Origin: Streptomyces sp. NBC_00659
Lineage (GTDB): Bacteria > Actinomycetota > Actinomycetes > Streptomycetales > Streptomycetaceae
Direction: 5' to 3'
Assembly: GCF_036226925.1 (NCBI RefSeq)
Contig: NZ_CP109031.1
Span: forward strand, 558,001 to 622,000
DNA length: 64,000 nucleotides
The notes under the pieces were generated by a model. The model had not been told where the DNA came from, ran no database searches, and worked only from the letters and a program-made list of their open reading frames with translations. Both the position numbers and the translations under genes were made by a program. This document shows, piece by piece, positions 22,702 to 32,100 of the stretch. Each line of letters opens with the position of its first letter. Positions within the stretch are counted from its first letter, which is position 1.

Positions 22702-25476
22702 TCAGCTCGGGAGTTTCCAGTTCTGGGCGGCCGTGCCGTTGCAGGTGTAGAGCTGGAGTTGGGTGCCGGTCGTCGTCGTGGAGCCGGGGTCGTCCAGGCA
22801 CAACTTCGACTGGGGATTGATCAGCGATCCATTGGCGCCCGCGGTCCATTGCTGGGCACCGGTGCCGTTGCACGTCCACAGCTGGATCAGGGTCCCGTTG
22901 GTGGTGCCGCTGTGGTCGACGTCCAGGCATTTGCCGAGGGTCCGGACCGTTCCGTCGCCGGCGACGATCCAGTCCTGGGCGTAGGTGTTGTTGCAGGTCC
23001 AGATCTGGACGTGGTTGCCGTCGGTGGTCGAGGAACTCGCGTCGTCGACGCACAGGTTCGAGGCCACCGCGGAGGTGACGGGACCGATCCGCGGCGAGGC
23101 CGGGGCCGGGGTGTCACCCGCGTAGGAGGGCGGAGCGGCGGACGCGGCCGTCGCCCAGGAGGTGTTGGCGCTGGTTCCGAGGGTGTAGTTCAGCGTGCCG
23201 CCGGCGGTGATCGCCGAGGTGGGGGCGTAGGCGTTGTTCCAGGCAGAGCCGTTCCACGTCGCGGACTGGACGTAGGGGGCGTTGTCGGCGGCGCCGTTGC
23301 CGTTGATCGTCAGTGTGTTGCCCGACGGGAGTGTGATCACCGCTTGGGTGAACAAGGGGGAGCCCAGGGCGAGATCGGAGGTGCCGGGCGTCTCGGGGAA
23401 CATGCCGAGTGCGGACCACACGTACCACGCGCTCATCGCGCCGAGGTCGTCGTTGCCGTCGGCCAGCCCGCCGGGGGTGTTCGCCCAGATCTGCTGCTGG
23501 ATCGCCCGGACGGTGCCCTGGGTCTTGTAGGGCTGCCCGATGTAGTCGTACTCCCACGGCAGTTCGATGCTGGGTTCGTTGCCGACCCACGCATAGCCCT
23601 TGTCACCGGTGTAGCTGCGCAGCACGGTGTCCAGATAGTGGCTCATCGCCGTGTTGCCGCCCTTGGCGCGCGCCAGGCCGGCGATGTTGAACGGGATCAT
23701 CCCGGTGTAGATCCAGGAGTCGGCCTCGACCATGTCGGTGCCGCTGGTGGGGTCGAAGCCGCCGGTCCAGGAGCCGCTCGCGTTGCGCGGCTCGACGAAG
23801 CCGGAGGCCGGGTTGAGTACGTTGCGCCAGTTCTGGGCACGGTTGGCGTACGTCTTCTGGTTGTTGGTGTCGCCGAGCGCTCCGGCCAGTGCGGAGATGG
23901 CGAAGTCGGCGGTGTTGTACTCCAGCGTCGTGGCCACGGGGCCGTAGAAGTTGCAGCAGCCGTAGCTGCCGTCGTGCGGCATGTATCCGGGCGAGTTCAG
24001 GTAGTTGAGGCCCGGCCGGTCGTTGTTGGTCGTGCTCGCCTGTCTGACCATGTCGGCCAGAGCGGTCGTGGTGTCGAAGTCCCTGGCGCCGAAGGCGTAG
24101 TAGTCGGCGAGGATGGCGTCCGCCGGGTCACCGACCATCACGTAGGACTCGCCGTTGTTCTCCGACCACTTGGGGAAGATCCCGGTCTGGGCGTAGTCGT
24201 CGACCATCGACTGTGCCGTGTCCGAGGCGACCTGGGGGGCGACCAGCGCTTCCAGTTGGGCCTGTGAACGGTAGATGTCCCAGCCGGAGTAGTTGGCGTA
24301 GGCGGCCTTGTGGCCGGTGTCCACGGTGTGGGTCCTGCCGTCAAATCCGTAGTACTGGCCGTTGGTGTCGCTGATGACGTTCGGGTGCAGCAGCGAGTGG
24401 TAGAGCGCGGTGTAGAAGCTCTGTTGCTGTGCGGCTGTTCCGCCGGCGATCTGTATCTTGCCCAGTGCGCTGTTCCAGGCGTTCTGCGCGGCGGTGCGGG
24501 TCGCGGTGAAGTCCCACCCCGTGTTCTCCGCGGCCCGGTTGGCCGTCGCGTTGGCCACCGAGACGTAGGAGATGCCGACCTTGGCCTGCACCACCGGGTT
24601 GCTCGTGGTGTTGAAGGTGACGTAGCCGTTCGAGGCGGCGGCGTCCGGAGAGGCGCTGTCCTCGGCGGTCTTCGGGGCGGTGGGGGTGGGGATCTTGCCG
24701 TGGAGCACGGGCTTGTTGGGCTTTTCGGCCGCGTTCTTGGACGCCGTGCCCGGCTTCGCCGGCTTGGCGGCCGGCGTCTTGGCGACCGAGCTGCCCTGCG
24801 AGGCGAACGGCTGGTCGAAGACCATGTCGAAGTACACGGTGTACGTGTTCCCCGCACCGCAGAAGCGACCGCTGGTGACCTGACCGCTCACCTCGGTGTT
24901 CGAGACTTTGGTGAACTGCGTTGCGCTGGCGCCGTTCTGACTGCCCGTGAGTTTGAAGATCAGGTTGGCCTGGGCGGTCGAGGGGAAGGTGAAGCGCGCC
25001 ATCCCGCTGCGTGTCGTGGTGGTCAGTTCGGTGGTCACCTGGTTGTTGAGCGCGACCTTGTACGAACCGGCGGACGCCGACTCGTTGGCGTGCGAGAACG
25101 CGTCCGTCGCTCCGGTGTTCACGGTGCCGACCGTGGGCAGCACGGGTATGTCTCCGGCCGCGCCGCAGCCGGGCCCGGCGATGTGGGTGAGGCTGAAGCC
25201 GGTGATGGACGAGTCGTTGTACTCGTATCCGCCACCGGGGGGCCGCGACGGCGTGTCCGGGCTCCACTGCACCATGCCGAAGGGCACGTCGGCGCCGGGA
25301 AAGTCGTTGGCCTCGTTCGACGTTCCGATGAACGGGTTGACCACGGTGGCCGGAGACGCGACGAGCGCGGCCTTTCCGGCCGCCCACGCGGGTGCGCACA
25401 GCCCGGCCATGGCCAGTGCCACGGCCGCGAATAAGCCGATCGCGGCCGTTCCGGGGGGTCTCGACAGTCGTGTCAC
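22702..25476 (-). CDS. secreted GH92 alpha-mannosidase with ricin-type lectin domain
   Basis: A 924-residue exo-alpha-mannosidase of glycoside hydrolase family 92 (calcium-dependent, usually alpha-1,2). A Sec signal peptide (about residues 1-32, ending CAPAWA) precedes the family opening VNPFIGTSNEANDFPGADVPFGMVQ-like segment. Later family segments include HSLLHPNVISDTNGQYYGFDG, YSGWDIYRSQAQLEAL and EADSWIYTGMIPFN. The last 128 residues form a ricin B-type beta-trefoil with three repeats ending in QDW, QQW or QNW. GTG at 25476 follows GAGGAG. Two identical 12-bp palindromes upstream imply LacI-type control by a sugar. It stands alone. Confidence 0.93.
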   Translation of the reverse strand: MTRLSRPPGTAAIGLFAAVALAMAGLCAPAWAAGKAALVASPATVVNPFIGTSNEANDFPGADVPFGMVQWSPDTPSRPPGGGYEYNDSSITGFSLTHIAGPGCGAAGDIPVLPTVGTVNTGATDAFSHANESASAGSYKVALNNQVTTELTTTTRSGMARFTFPSTAQANLIFKLTGSQNGASATQFTKVSNTEVSGQVTSGRFCGAGNTYTVYFDMVFDQPFASQGSSVAKTPAAKPAKPGTASKNAAEKPNKPVLHGKIPTPTAPKTAEDSASPDAAASNGYVTFNTTSNPVVQAKVGISYVSVANATANRAAENTGWDFTATRTAAQNAWNSALGKIQIAGGTAAQQQSFYTALYHSLLHPNVISDTNGQYYGFDGRTHTVDTGHKAAYANYSGWDIYRSQAQLEALVAPQVASDTAQSMVDDYAQTGIFPKWSENNGESYVMVGDPADAILADYYAFGARDFDTTTALADMVRQASTTNNDRPGLNYLNSPGYMPHDGSYGCCNFYGPVATTLEYNTADFAISALAGALGDTNNQKTYANRAQNWRNVLNPASGFVEPRNASGSWTGGFDPTSGTDMVEADSWIYTGMIPFNIAGLARAKGGNTAMSHYLDTVLRSYTGDKGYAWVGNEPSIELPWEYDYIGQPYKTQGTVRAIQQQIWANTPGGLADGNDDLGAMSAWYVWSALGMFPETPGTSDLALGSPLFTQAVITLPSGNTLTINGNGAADNAPYVQSATWNGSAWNNAYAPTSAITAGGTLNYTLGTSANTSWATAASAAPPSYAGDTPAPASPRIGPVTSAVASNLCVDDASSSTTDGNHVQIWTCNNTYAQDWIVAGDGTVRTLGKCLDVDHSGTTNGTLIQLWTCNGTGAQQWTAGANGSLINPQSKLCLDDPGSTTTTGTQLQLYTCNGTAAQNWKLPS

Positions 25477-25531
25477 GGGGCTTCTCCTCTACTCGGAAGT
25501 GGAGCGGGAGTGGAGCGGAAGTGGGACGATT

Positions 25532-25595
25532 GACAACGTTGTCTTTCCGCGAGGCGCGTGGCACTTGAGCGGTAATCGAGGTCGACAACGTTGTC
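25532..25595. promoter_or_regulatory. two identical LacI-type operators upstream of the GH92 gene
   Basis: The perfect palindrome GACAACGTTGTC occurs at 25532-25543 and again at 25584-25595, 52 bases apart, starting 56 bases upstream of the GH92 start. This form is typical of LacI-family operators controlling Streptomyces glycoside hydrolases. No LacI gene lies in the window, so the repressor is encoded elsewhere. Confidence 0.85.
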
Positions 25596-25782
25596 GCATC
25601 GTCGAGATGGGGCGCCTGGCGATGCGGGACGCATGGGCGGAACCCTGGGCCGCGAGCACCTGGGGCGCGGACGGGAACTGTTCGTGAAGCTAGCTACAGG
25701 GCAGGGGCATGTCAACGATTCGCGCAGAGGCCGGGTCCGCGTCGGAGATGCGGCGCCCACTCATCGGACGGACCGTTGATAT

Positions 25783-25962
25783 ATGACACATCCACTCGTA
25801 CCCCCGGGCGAGACCCCTCCCGTCGAGGGCTGCATCGCCGAAGCGCATCAGGAACTGCCCGACGGCGGGATATGGGAACACCCTTACGTCTGGCTCAGCT
25901 TGATTGTCGTGGTCTCGGTGATCGTCGCCGGATACTTCGTGGCCCGGATCAGCGGGTACTGA
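25783..25962 (+). CDS. small DUF6480-like membrane protein (59 aa)
   Basis: A 59-residue protein starting MTHPLVPPGETPPVEG, the proline/glutamate opening seen in Streptomyces DUF6480 proteins, followed after an acidic linker by one transmembrane helix (WLSLIVVVSVIVAGYFVAR). The N-terminus is probably cytoplasmic or disordered. The function of the family is unknown. The gene is monocistronic, with a short GC-rich stem-loop 24 bases after the stop. The ATG at 25783 is preceded by an AT-containing stretch (TTGATAT) rather than a good ribosome site. Confidence 0.75.
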   Translation: MTHPLVPPGETPPVEGCIAEAHQELPDGGIWEHPYVWLSLIVVVSVIVAGYFVARISGY

Positions 25963-25986
25963 GCCGGCCACGCTGGTTCTGGGCCG

Positions 25987-26006
25987 CCGCGGAGTCGCCT
26001 CCGCGG
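25987..26006 (+). terminator. short GC-rich stem-loop after the DUF6480-like gene
   Basis: CCGCGGAG (25987-25994), loop TCGC, CTCCGCGG (25999-26006), a perfect 8-bp stem 24 bases after the stop, without a U tract. The rest of the gap to 26308 shows no gene in any frame; its last part carries the ribosome site (AGGGAG) of the next gene. Confidence 0.5.
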
Positions 26007-26308
26007 AGACCGCGCGGTCCACGGTCTGACGCAGGCATTGCCCCCGCCCCGGACGGAGGGCGAACGCACGACGACGTACCGACGGCCAGGCGGAGACGAT
26101 CCACCCCAGTGTCTTCGAACAGCGCCCTCGCAAGCGGAGGACGAGGACACGGAAGGCAAGGACCGGCAGAACGCTTGAAGCAGGCATTCGCGTTGAGAGG
26201 TGTCAGACCGGCACCGAGCGCGGACGGGGATGTCAGAGCCCTGTGACAGGGTGAGTCCCGGACGGAAGATTCGTCCGGGACCGATCCCGAAGACCCAGGG
26301 AGCAGCAC

Positions 26309-28402
26309 GTGACCAGCCCCGACACCGCCCCGCTCGGGCAGCGTACGACGCGGCGACGCTCGGACCTCGCCACGATCAAGGCTTGGTGGCGGGAGCTCGA
26401 AGGGGACGGGTTCCTCGTGCTGCCGCCGCCGAACCGGGCCCGCTACACCCAGTCCGAAGGCCATGGTGACGCGGCGGAACTCCTCGAGGCGAGGGGGCTC
26501 AGCGGCCCCGTCTCCTTCGCGTACTGGCACTGGCAGTCCCACCGGCATGCCTTCGACCGCTCCGGCTCCCTGACGGGCGAGCTGCTGCTGCACTGGGGCG
26601 GCGATCACGCCGCCGTCGCCGCCGGACTCGGCGAGGGGCCGACCGGTTTCCGGGTCCTCGACGGCGGGCCGAAGAGCGCCTTCCGGCTGGACCGGATCAC
26701 ACCCCGGGACGAGGCGGGCCTGCCCGGCCCCGGAGATCCCGACGGCGTGCGCCAGTTCCTCGCGGTGCTCGACGAACCGGTGGACCGCAGCGCTCTCTCC
26801 CTCCGGTACCGGCCGCTGTCACCGGCCGAGGCCGCGTGGCTCCACGAACGGCTGCGCGACCCCCTGGACCTCTCCGCCGCGACGCGGTTCGTGGTCTCGC
26901 TGGAGCGGCGGGACGAACTCACACCCGACGAGACGGATCGGCTGCTGACCGCCTGGCGGCTGGAGCGTGAAGGGCCGCTGACGGAGTGGGGCGCCTGGCG
27001 GGAACTGCTCCACGCGCTGCTGCGCCACGGCCGTGCGGAGGCGTGGGAGCTGGTCGCCGACCTCGGCGCCGCGGCGTCCGGTGTCCTGCGGCAGATGCCG
27101 TCCGAGCGGGGCTTGGCCGTGGTGCGGGAGTGCTCGCTCGCGGGCGACCGCGGTTCGGTCCACTCCTGGCTGGCGCTGCACCGGTCGCTCCGCGAGCCCG
27201 ACGCGGTACGGGCCGCCGCCGATCTCGCGGCGGCACTCGCCACGTCTGGTGCCCCGGAGACTTCCCTGCGCGGGTTGTACGACGCGCTGATCGGGGCCGT
27301 CACCGCAGACTGGCGCCGGGAGACAGGGGCGGACCACCGCGCCGGCCTCTCCTACGCGGCGCTCTCGGCGGTCCGCTTCGGCACCGACGAACGGCTGCCC
27401 CACGCCCTGCGCGTCCTCGCGGCGGGCGCAGCCCGCGACCAGGTGGATCTCGTACGGGAGGAGTCGCTCCGGCCCGGCGGTACCGTGCCCGTCGGCACAG
27501 ACACCGCCGAGGTGCTGGCCGCCGTGGAGCGCTACGAGGCCGTCCGGGACGGGCTTCTGTCCGGCACCGGCACCGATCTCACCGCCTCCGAGGGGGCGGT
27601 GAGCCGCGTGTGGCACCGGTACCGGACGCTCACCGACACCGATGTGCGCTGGTTGCGGGAGCAGGTGGCCGATCCGGCCACCGGTCTGCAGGGACTCGGC
27701 TTCTGCCTCGAACTCCTCCTCGCCCACGGCAAGGCCACGGAGGCCGATGTCGAGGCGCTGCTGCCGCGTCGGCTCAAGGACCTCACCAAGACGTACCGGA
27801 CCACGTACACCGAGTGGCGCCACCCGCTCGTCACCTTGACCTGCCTCGCCCTCGACCTGGACCATCCGGCCGCGGGAAAGCTGGTCACCTGGTGGAACGG
27901 AGCCCGGCCGGTGTGGAAGGACAAGGTGCGGCTCCTCACCCACCTCGGCGCCCCCGACGAGGCCAAGGCCGCCGAGCTGTGGGACTTCGTCACCTCGCCC
28001 TCCCACGACGTGGGCCAGCTGATGACCTGGGTCCTGGTCCGGGCCCGCCTCGACGGGGAGCATCCGCTGCTCGTGGCCGACCGGCTGCTCGGCACCCCGG
28101 GCGTCAACGGTCACGTCCTGCGCCGGGTGCTGATCGGTGTGGCCGACCCCGGACAACCGCTGTGGCACTACTCCATCAGCCCTCACAGCCGGAGCTGGTG
28201 GCAGCGAGCCATGGACGTCGCGGACCACCCCGGCCTGTCGCCGCAGGCCCGCGCCATCGGACTGCAAGCCGCCCGCGAGCACTTGCTGATCCGTAACCCG
28301 GACCAGCTGAGCCCGAAGCCGGCCCAGGCCGAACGCGCGGCGGCCCAGGCCTGGTTCGACCGCCACACCGTCGGCCGGGGCGAGGCCACGCCGTTGCGTT
28401 GA
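26309..28402 (+). CDS. large hypothetical protein, probably helical-repeat
   Basis: A 697-residue soluble protein starting at GTG 26309 with AGGGAG upstream. The first 100 residues hold a tryptophan-rich motif (AYWHWQSHRHAFDRSGSL). The long remainder is Leu/Ala/Arg-rich with regular amphipathic helices (AWRELLHALLRHGRAEAWELVADLGAA; GLGFCLELLLAHGKATEADVEALL), as in HEAT- or TPR-like scaffolds, and ends in WWQRAMDVADHPGLSPQARAIG. There are no catalytic motifs, signal peptide or membrane segment. I do not recognise the family. It stands alone, followed by a strong hairpin. Confidence 0.7.
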   Translation: MTSPDTAPLGQRTTRRRSDLATIKAWWRELEGDGFLVLPPPNRARYTQSEGHGDAAELLEARGLSGPVSFAYWHWQSHRHAFDRSGSLTGELLLHWGGDHAAVAAGLGEGPTGFRVLDGGPKSAFRLDRITPRDEAGLPGPGDPDGVRQFLAVLDEPVDRSALSLRYRPLSPAEAAWLHERLRDPLDLSAATRFVVSLERRDELTPDETDRLLTAWRLEREGPLTEWGAWRELLHALLRHGRAEAWELVADLGAAASGVLRQMPSERGLAVVRECSLAGDRGSVHSWLALHRSLREPDAVRAAADLAAALATSGAPETSLRGLYDALIGAVTADWRRETGADHRAGLSYAALSAVRFGTDERLPHALRVLAAGAARDQVDLVREESLRPGGTVPVGTDTAEVLAAVERYEAVRDGLLSGTGTDLTASEGAVSRVWHRYRTLTDTDVRWLREQVADPATGLQGLGFCLELLLAHGKATEADVEALLPRRLKDLTKTYRTTYTEWRHPLVTLTCLALDLDHPAAGKLVTWWNGARPVWKDKVRLLTHLGAPDEAKAAELWDFVTSPSHDVGQLMTWVLVRARLDGEHPLLVADRLLGTPGVNGHVLRRVLIGVADPGQPLWHYSISPHSRSWWQRAMDVADHPGLSPQARAIGLQAAREHLLIRNPDQLSPKPAQAERAAAQAWFDRHTVGRGEATPLR

Positions 28403-28531
28403 CGGCCGCTGCCCCGGGGCGGCGGCCGCGAGCAAGGCAGTGAACGAGCAGGGCCCTGAACCACCGTGCGCGGTCCTACTTGTGTCCCGGAGTCCCGCGG
28501 TACGGCTCATATCGGCGACACGAGGCGTGGT

Positions 28532-28562
28532 GGTGGGTCCACGCGGGGCGCGCGGACCCACC
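28532..28562. terminator. bidirectional stem-loop between convergent genes
   Basis: GGTGGGTCC (28532-28540) and GGACCCACC (28554-28562) form a perfect 9-bp stem with a 13-base GC-rich loop, between the ends of the 697-residue protein gene and the small membrane protein gene. Confidence 0.7.
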
Positions 28563-28570
28563 GCGGGAGG

Positions 28571-28756
28571 TCAATGGTCCCGCGTCCACCACATGATCCC
28601 GGCGATCAACGCCGAACCGGTCGCGGTGGCGATCCCGCGGACCAGGCCGAACAGGGCCGTGCGGCCGAGGCGCAGGGCGGTGGGGCCGTCGTCCTGGCCG
28701 CGGCGCTTATCGGATTCGGCGTCGTCGTTCAACCGGTCGTTCGTTCCGTTGTTCAT
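28571..28756 (-). CDS. small hypothetical membrane protein (61 aa)
   Basis: A charged N-terminal half (NDRLNDDAESDKRRGQDDG) followed by one hydrophobic helix (LFGLVRGIATATGSALIAGIMWW) and a short TRDH tail. ATG at 28756 is chosen because AAAGGA lies 6 bases upstream; the longer open frame has no other good start. No family was recognised. It is convergent with the 697-residue protein gene and shares a terminator with it. Confidence 0.65.
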   Translation of the reverse strand: MNNGTNDRLNDDAESDKRRGQDDGPTALRLGRTALFGLVRGIATATGSALIAGIMWWTRDH

Positions 28757-29104
28757 CTTGGTCCTTTCGTGGCGGCGGCTGCCGATCGCTGTGGAGCAAT
28801 CGGTGAGAAGGAGCACGCGAAGCCCCTTTTGTGGCGAACCGAGACACCTGTGCGGGCCCAGCGCATACGCTCCTGACGGCATCGCGTGAGCGGCGGGGAG
28901 GCAGAGCGTGACCGTTGGTATTCCGGTAGGCCGAACACCCTTGAGCGATCGGGGGAGTTCGGCTGGGGCCAGCCTGCACCGGAGCGGGGAGGACCGGCCC
29001 CGGTGGCGGTCGATGCCGGAATCACCGGGTGATTGCGCAGGCCGGAGGCGGTTCCGGCACGGTGGCGCCGGAGTTCACCGGAGCTCCGGCCGCCGGGTGA
29101 GCGG

Positions 29105-32100
29105 ATGACGCCGGCCCCGGGCGGCAGCGACGAGGCGAGCGTGCGGCGTGCCTTGCTGGGGCGGCATCTGCGTGAGCTGCGTGTCGAAGCCGGCCTGACC
29201 CAGGAGGCTCTGGCCCGCCGGAGCGGCTGGGCCGGTTCGACCGTCTCCGACCTCGAGAACGGCCGGGGCACCAGGGTTCCGGACCGCGCCCTGTTCGACT
29301 CGTACGTCAGAACGTGCCTGGCCCGGTTGAAGATCGGCCGAAGGGAGACGCAGAACCGAGCGGAAAACCTGCTCGGCGACTATCTGGCGCTGAAGAGCCT
29401 GCTCGCCCACCGCACCGGTTCCGATCGAGGATCCGGCGGCACTCAAGGTCGCGTTGACGAACGATGCCCCTATCCGGGACTGCACGCCTTCACCGAGGAC
29501 ACCGCCGCCTGGTTCTTCGGCCGCACCGCTCAGGTCGAGGAACTTCTCAGACTCCTGAAGAACCGCCTCGACGGCGGACCGCCGCTGTTCGTCACCGGAG
29601 CGTCGGGGGCCGGCAAGTCCTCCCTGCTGAGTGCCGGCCTGGTCCCGGCGCTGCGCCGAGGAGAGCTGTCCCCGTACGACGCCGGTGGCTCGACGGCGCT
29701 GCGCATCACCCCCGGCCCGCACCCGCTGGAGGCGCTGCGCCGGCTGGACGGGCTCGATCGTCCGCCGGCGGACGAGAACAGCCGGACCAGTCAACCAGTG
29801 CTGATCGTCGATCAGTTCGAGGAGATCTTCACCCAGTGCGCCGATCAGGAGGAACGGCGTCGCTTCGTGGCCCGGCTCATCGAGCGGGCCGCCGGCGAGG
29901 CGGGCGGCCGCGGGCCGGCCCCGGTGGTGCTGGCCGTGCGCGCGGACTACTTACACCGCTGCATCGCCGTACCGGGACTGGCGGGAGTGGTCGGCTCGGG
30001 CAGTCTCGTCCTGGGGCCGATGAGCGAGCCGGAACTTCGCGAGGCGGTCGTGGGCCCGGCGCGCACCGCGGGTCTGGAACTCGAACCGGGTCTGGTGGAA
30101 ACCCTGTTGCGCGACCTGGGCGTTCAGGACGGCGGTCACGACGCAGGATCCCTGCCGCTGCTGGCGCATGCGCTGCGGGCGACCTGGGCACAGGGCGACG
30201 GCCGCTGCATGACCCTGGCCGGCTACCGGGCGTCCGGCGGAATCCGGGACGCGGTGGCCAATACGGCCCAGGGGACGTACGACGCCCTCGACCCCGACCA
30301 GCGGCAGGCGGCCCGGCGGCTGCTGCTCCGGCTGGTCAGGGTGGACGAGGGCGGCGAGGCGGTGCGCCGCAGGGTCCGCGAGGACGAACTGGCCCACGAA
30401 GGCGGTCCGGCTCGGGTGGCCTTGGCACGGCTGGTGGACAAACGCCTGGTCACCGCCGACGACGGGGTCGTCCAGATCACGCACGAGGCGCTTGTACGGG
30501 CCTGGGATCTGCTGCGTGACTGGCTCGCCGAGGACCGCGACTGGCTGCGGGCGCACCGCGACCTCACTGCCGCCGCCGAGTCCTGGCAGGCTCTCGGACG
30601 CGATCCGGGGAGCCTGTACCGCGGCCACCGGCTCGTTCGTGCCGCGGACATGGCCCAGGGGCGGCGTGCCGACCTCAATCCGCTGGAGAGCACGTTCCTG
30701 GCGGAGAGTGAGGCGGCGGCACGGGCCGAGATCCAGGCGGCGACCGCGCGGGCCGAAGCCGCGCTGCGCAGCAATCGGCGGTTACGACGTCTCACCGCGG
30801 TCCTCGCGCTGCTGGTCGTCTCCGCGCTCACCGCGACTCTGCTGGCGGGCTGGCAGTGGCGGACCGCCGAGGCGGAGCGCAGGACGGCCGACGACCAGAG
30901 TCGCACCGCCAGAGCGAGCAGCCTTGCGGCGGACTCCCGCGCGGCACTCGCGACCCGGCCCGAGCTGGCCGGCCTCCTGGCCCTGGCCGGGCTGCGTTTC
31001 CGGTCGAACGCGACGACCGCCGCGAGCGCGCAGGGCGCCCTGGCGGCACCCGTGCACCCTGTACGGCCGCTGATCGGCCACACGGGCGGGGTCACCGCGG
31101 TGGCGTACCACCCCGACGGCCGCACGGTGGCCACCGGCGGCAGGGACCACACCGTCCGACTGTGGCGTGCCGACCACGGCTGGAAGGCGACCGTTCTCGC
31201 CGGGCACACCGGCGAGGTCACCGCCGTGGCCTTCAGCCCCGACGGGAAGACCTTGGCCACGGGCTCCCTCGACGGCACCGCCCGCCTGTGGGACGCCCGC
31301 ACCGGTGAGAGCGTCATCCGGCTGACGGCGCACGCGGGCCCGGTCACCTCCGTCGCGCTCGGCCCCGACGGCAGGACCCTGGCCACCGGTTCGGAAAGCG
31401 GCACCACGCAGTTGTGGGAATCCCGTACGGGCCGGCCGCTCGCCACCCTGACCGGCCACACCGGCAGAGTGGGCTCGGTGGCGTTCAGTCCCGACGGCCG
31501 CACGCTGGCAACCGGCAGTTGGGACGACACGGCCCGGCTGTGGGACCTGCGGAGCGACAGGGGCACCGCCGTCCTGAGCGGTCACGGGAGAGAGGTGTTC
31601 TCCGTGGCGTTCAGTCCCGACGGCAGGACGCTGGCGGCGGGCTCCGCGGACGGTGCGGCCCGCCTCTGGGACGTGCGCACCCGGCGTCCCTCGGCCACTC
31701 TGCACGGACACACACGTGTGGTGAGCTCGGTGGCGTTCAGCCCCGACGGCCGCACGCTGGTGACCGGAAGCCGGGACGGCACCGCCCGGCTGTGGGACCT
31801 GCGCACCCGGAAGGGTTCCGTCCTGGAGGGCCATACGGACGCCGTCAACGCGGTGGCCTTCGGTCCGGACGGGAAGTCCGTCGCCACGGCCTCCTCCGAC
31901 GGCACCGCCCGGACATGGGGCATCGCGGTCCGGCGAGCGTTCAGGGAACTGACCGGTCACAGCGGCTACCTCGATGCTGTGGCGTTCGGCCCCGACGGCC
32001 GCACGCTGGCGACCGGGAGCAGGGACGGCACCGTCCGGCTGTGGGACCCGGACAGCGGCCGTACGGTCGCCGTACTCCCCCAGGGACCGCACGTGCTCGC

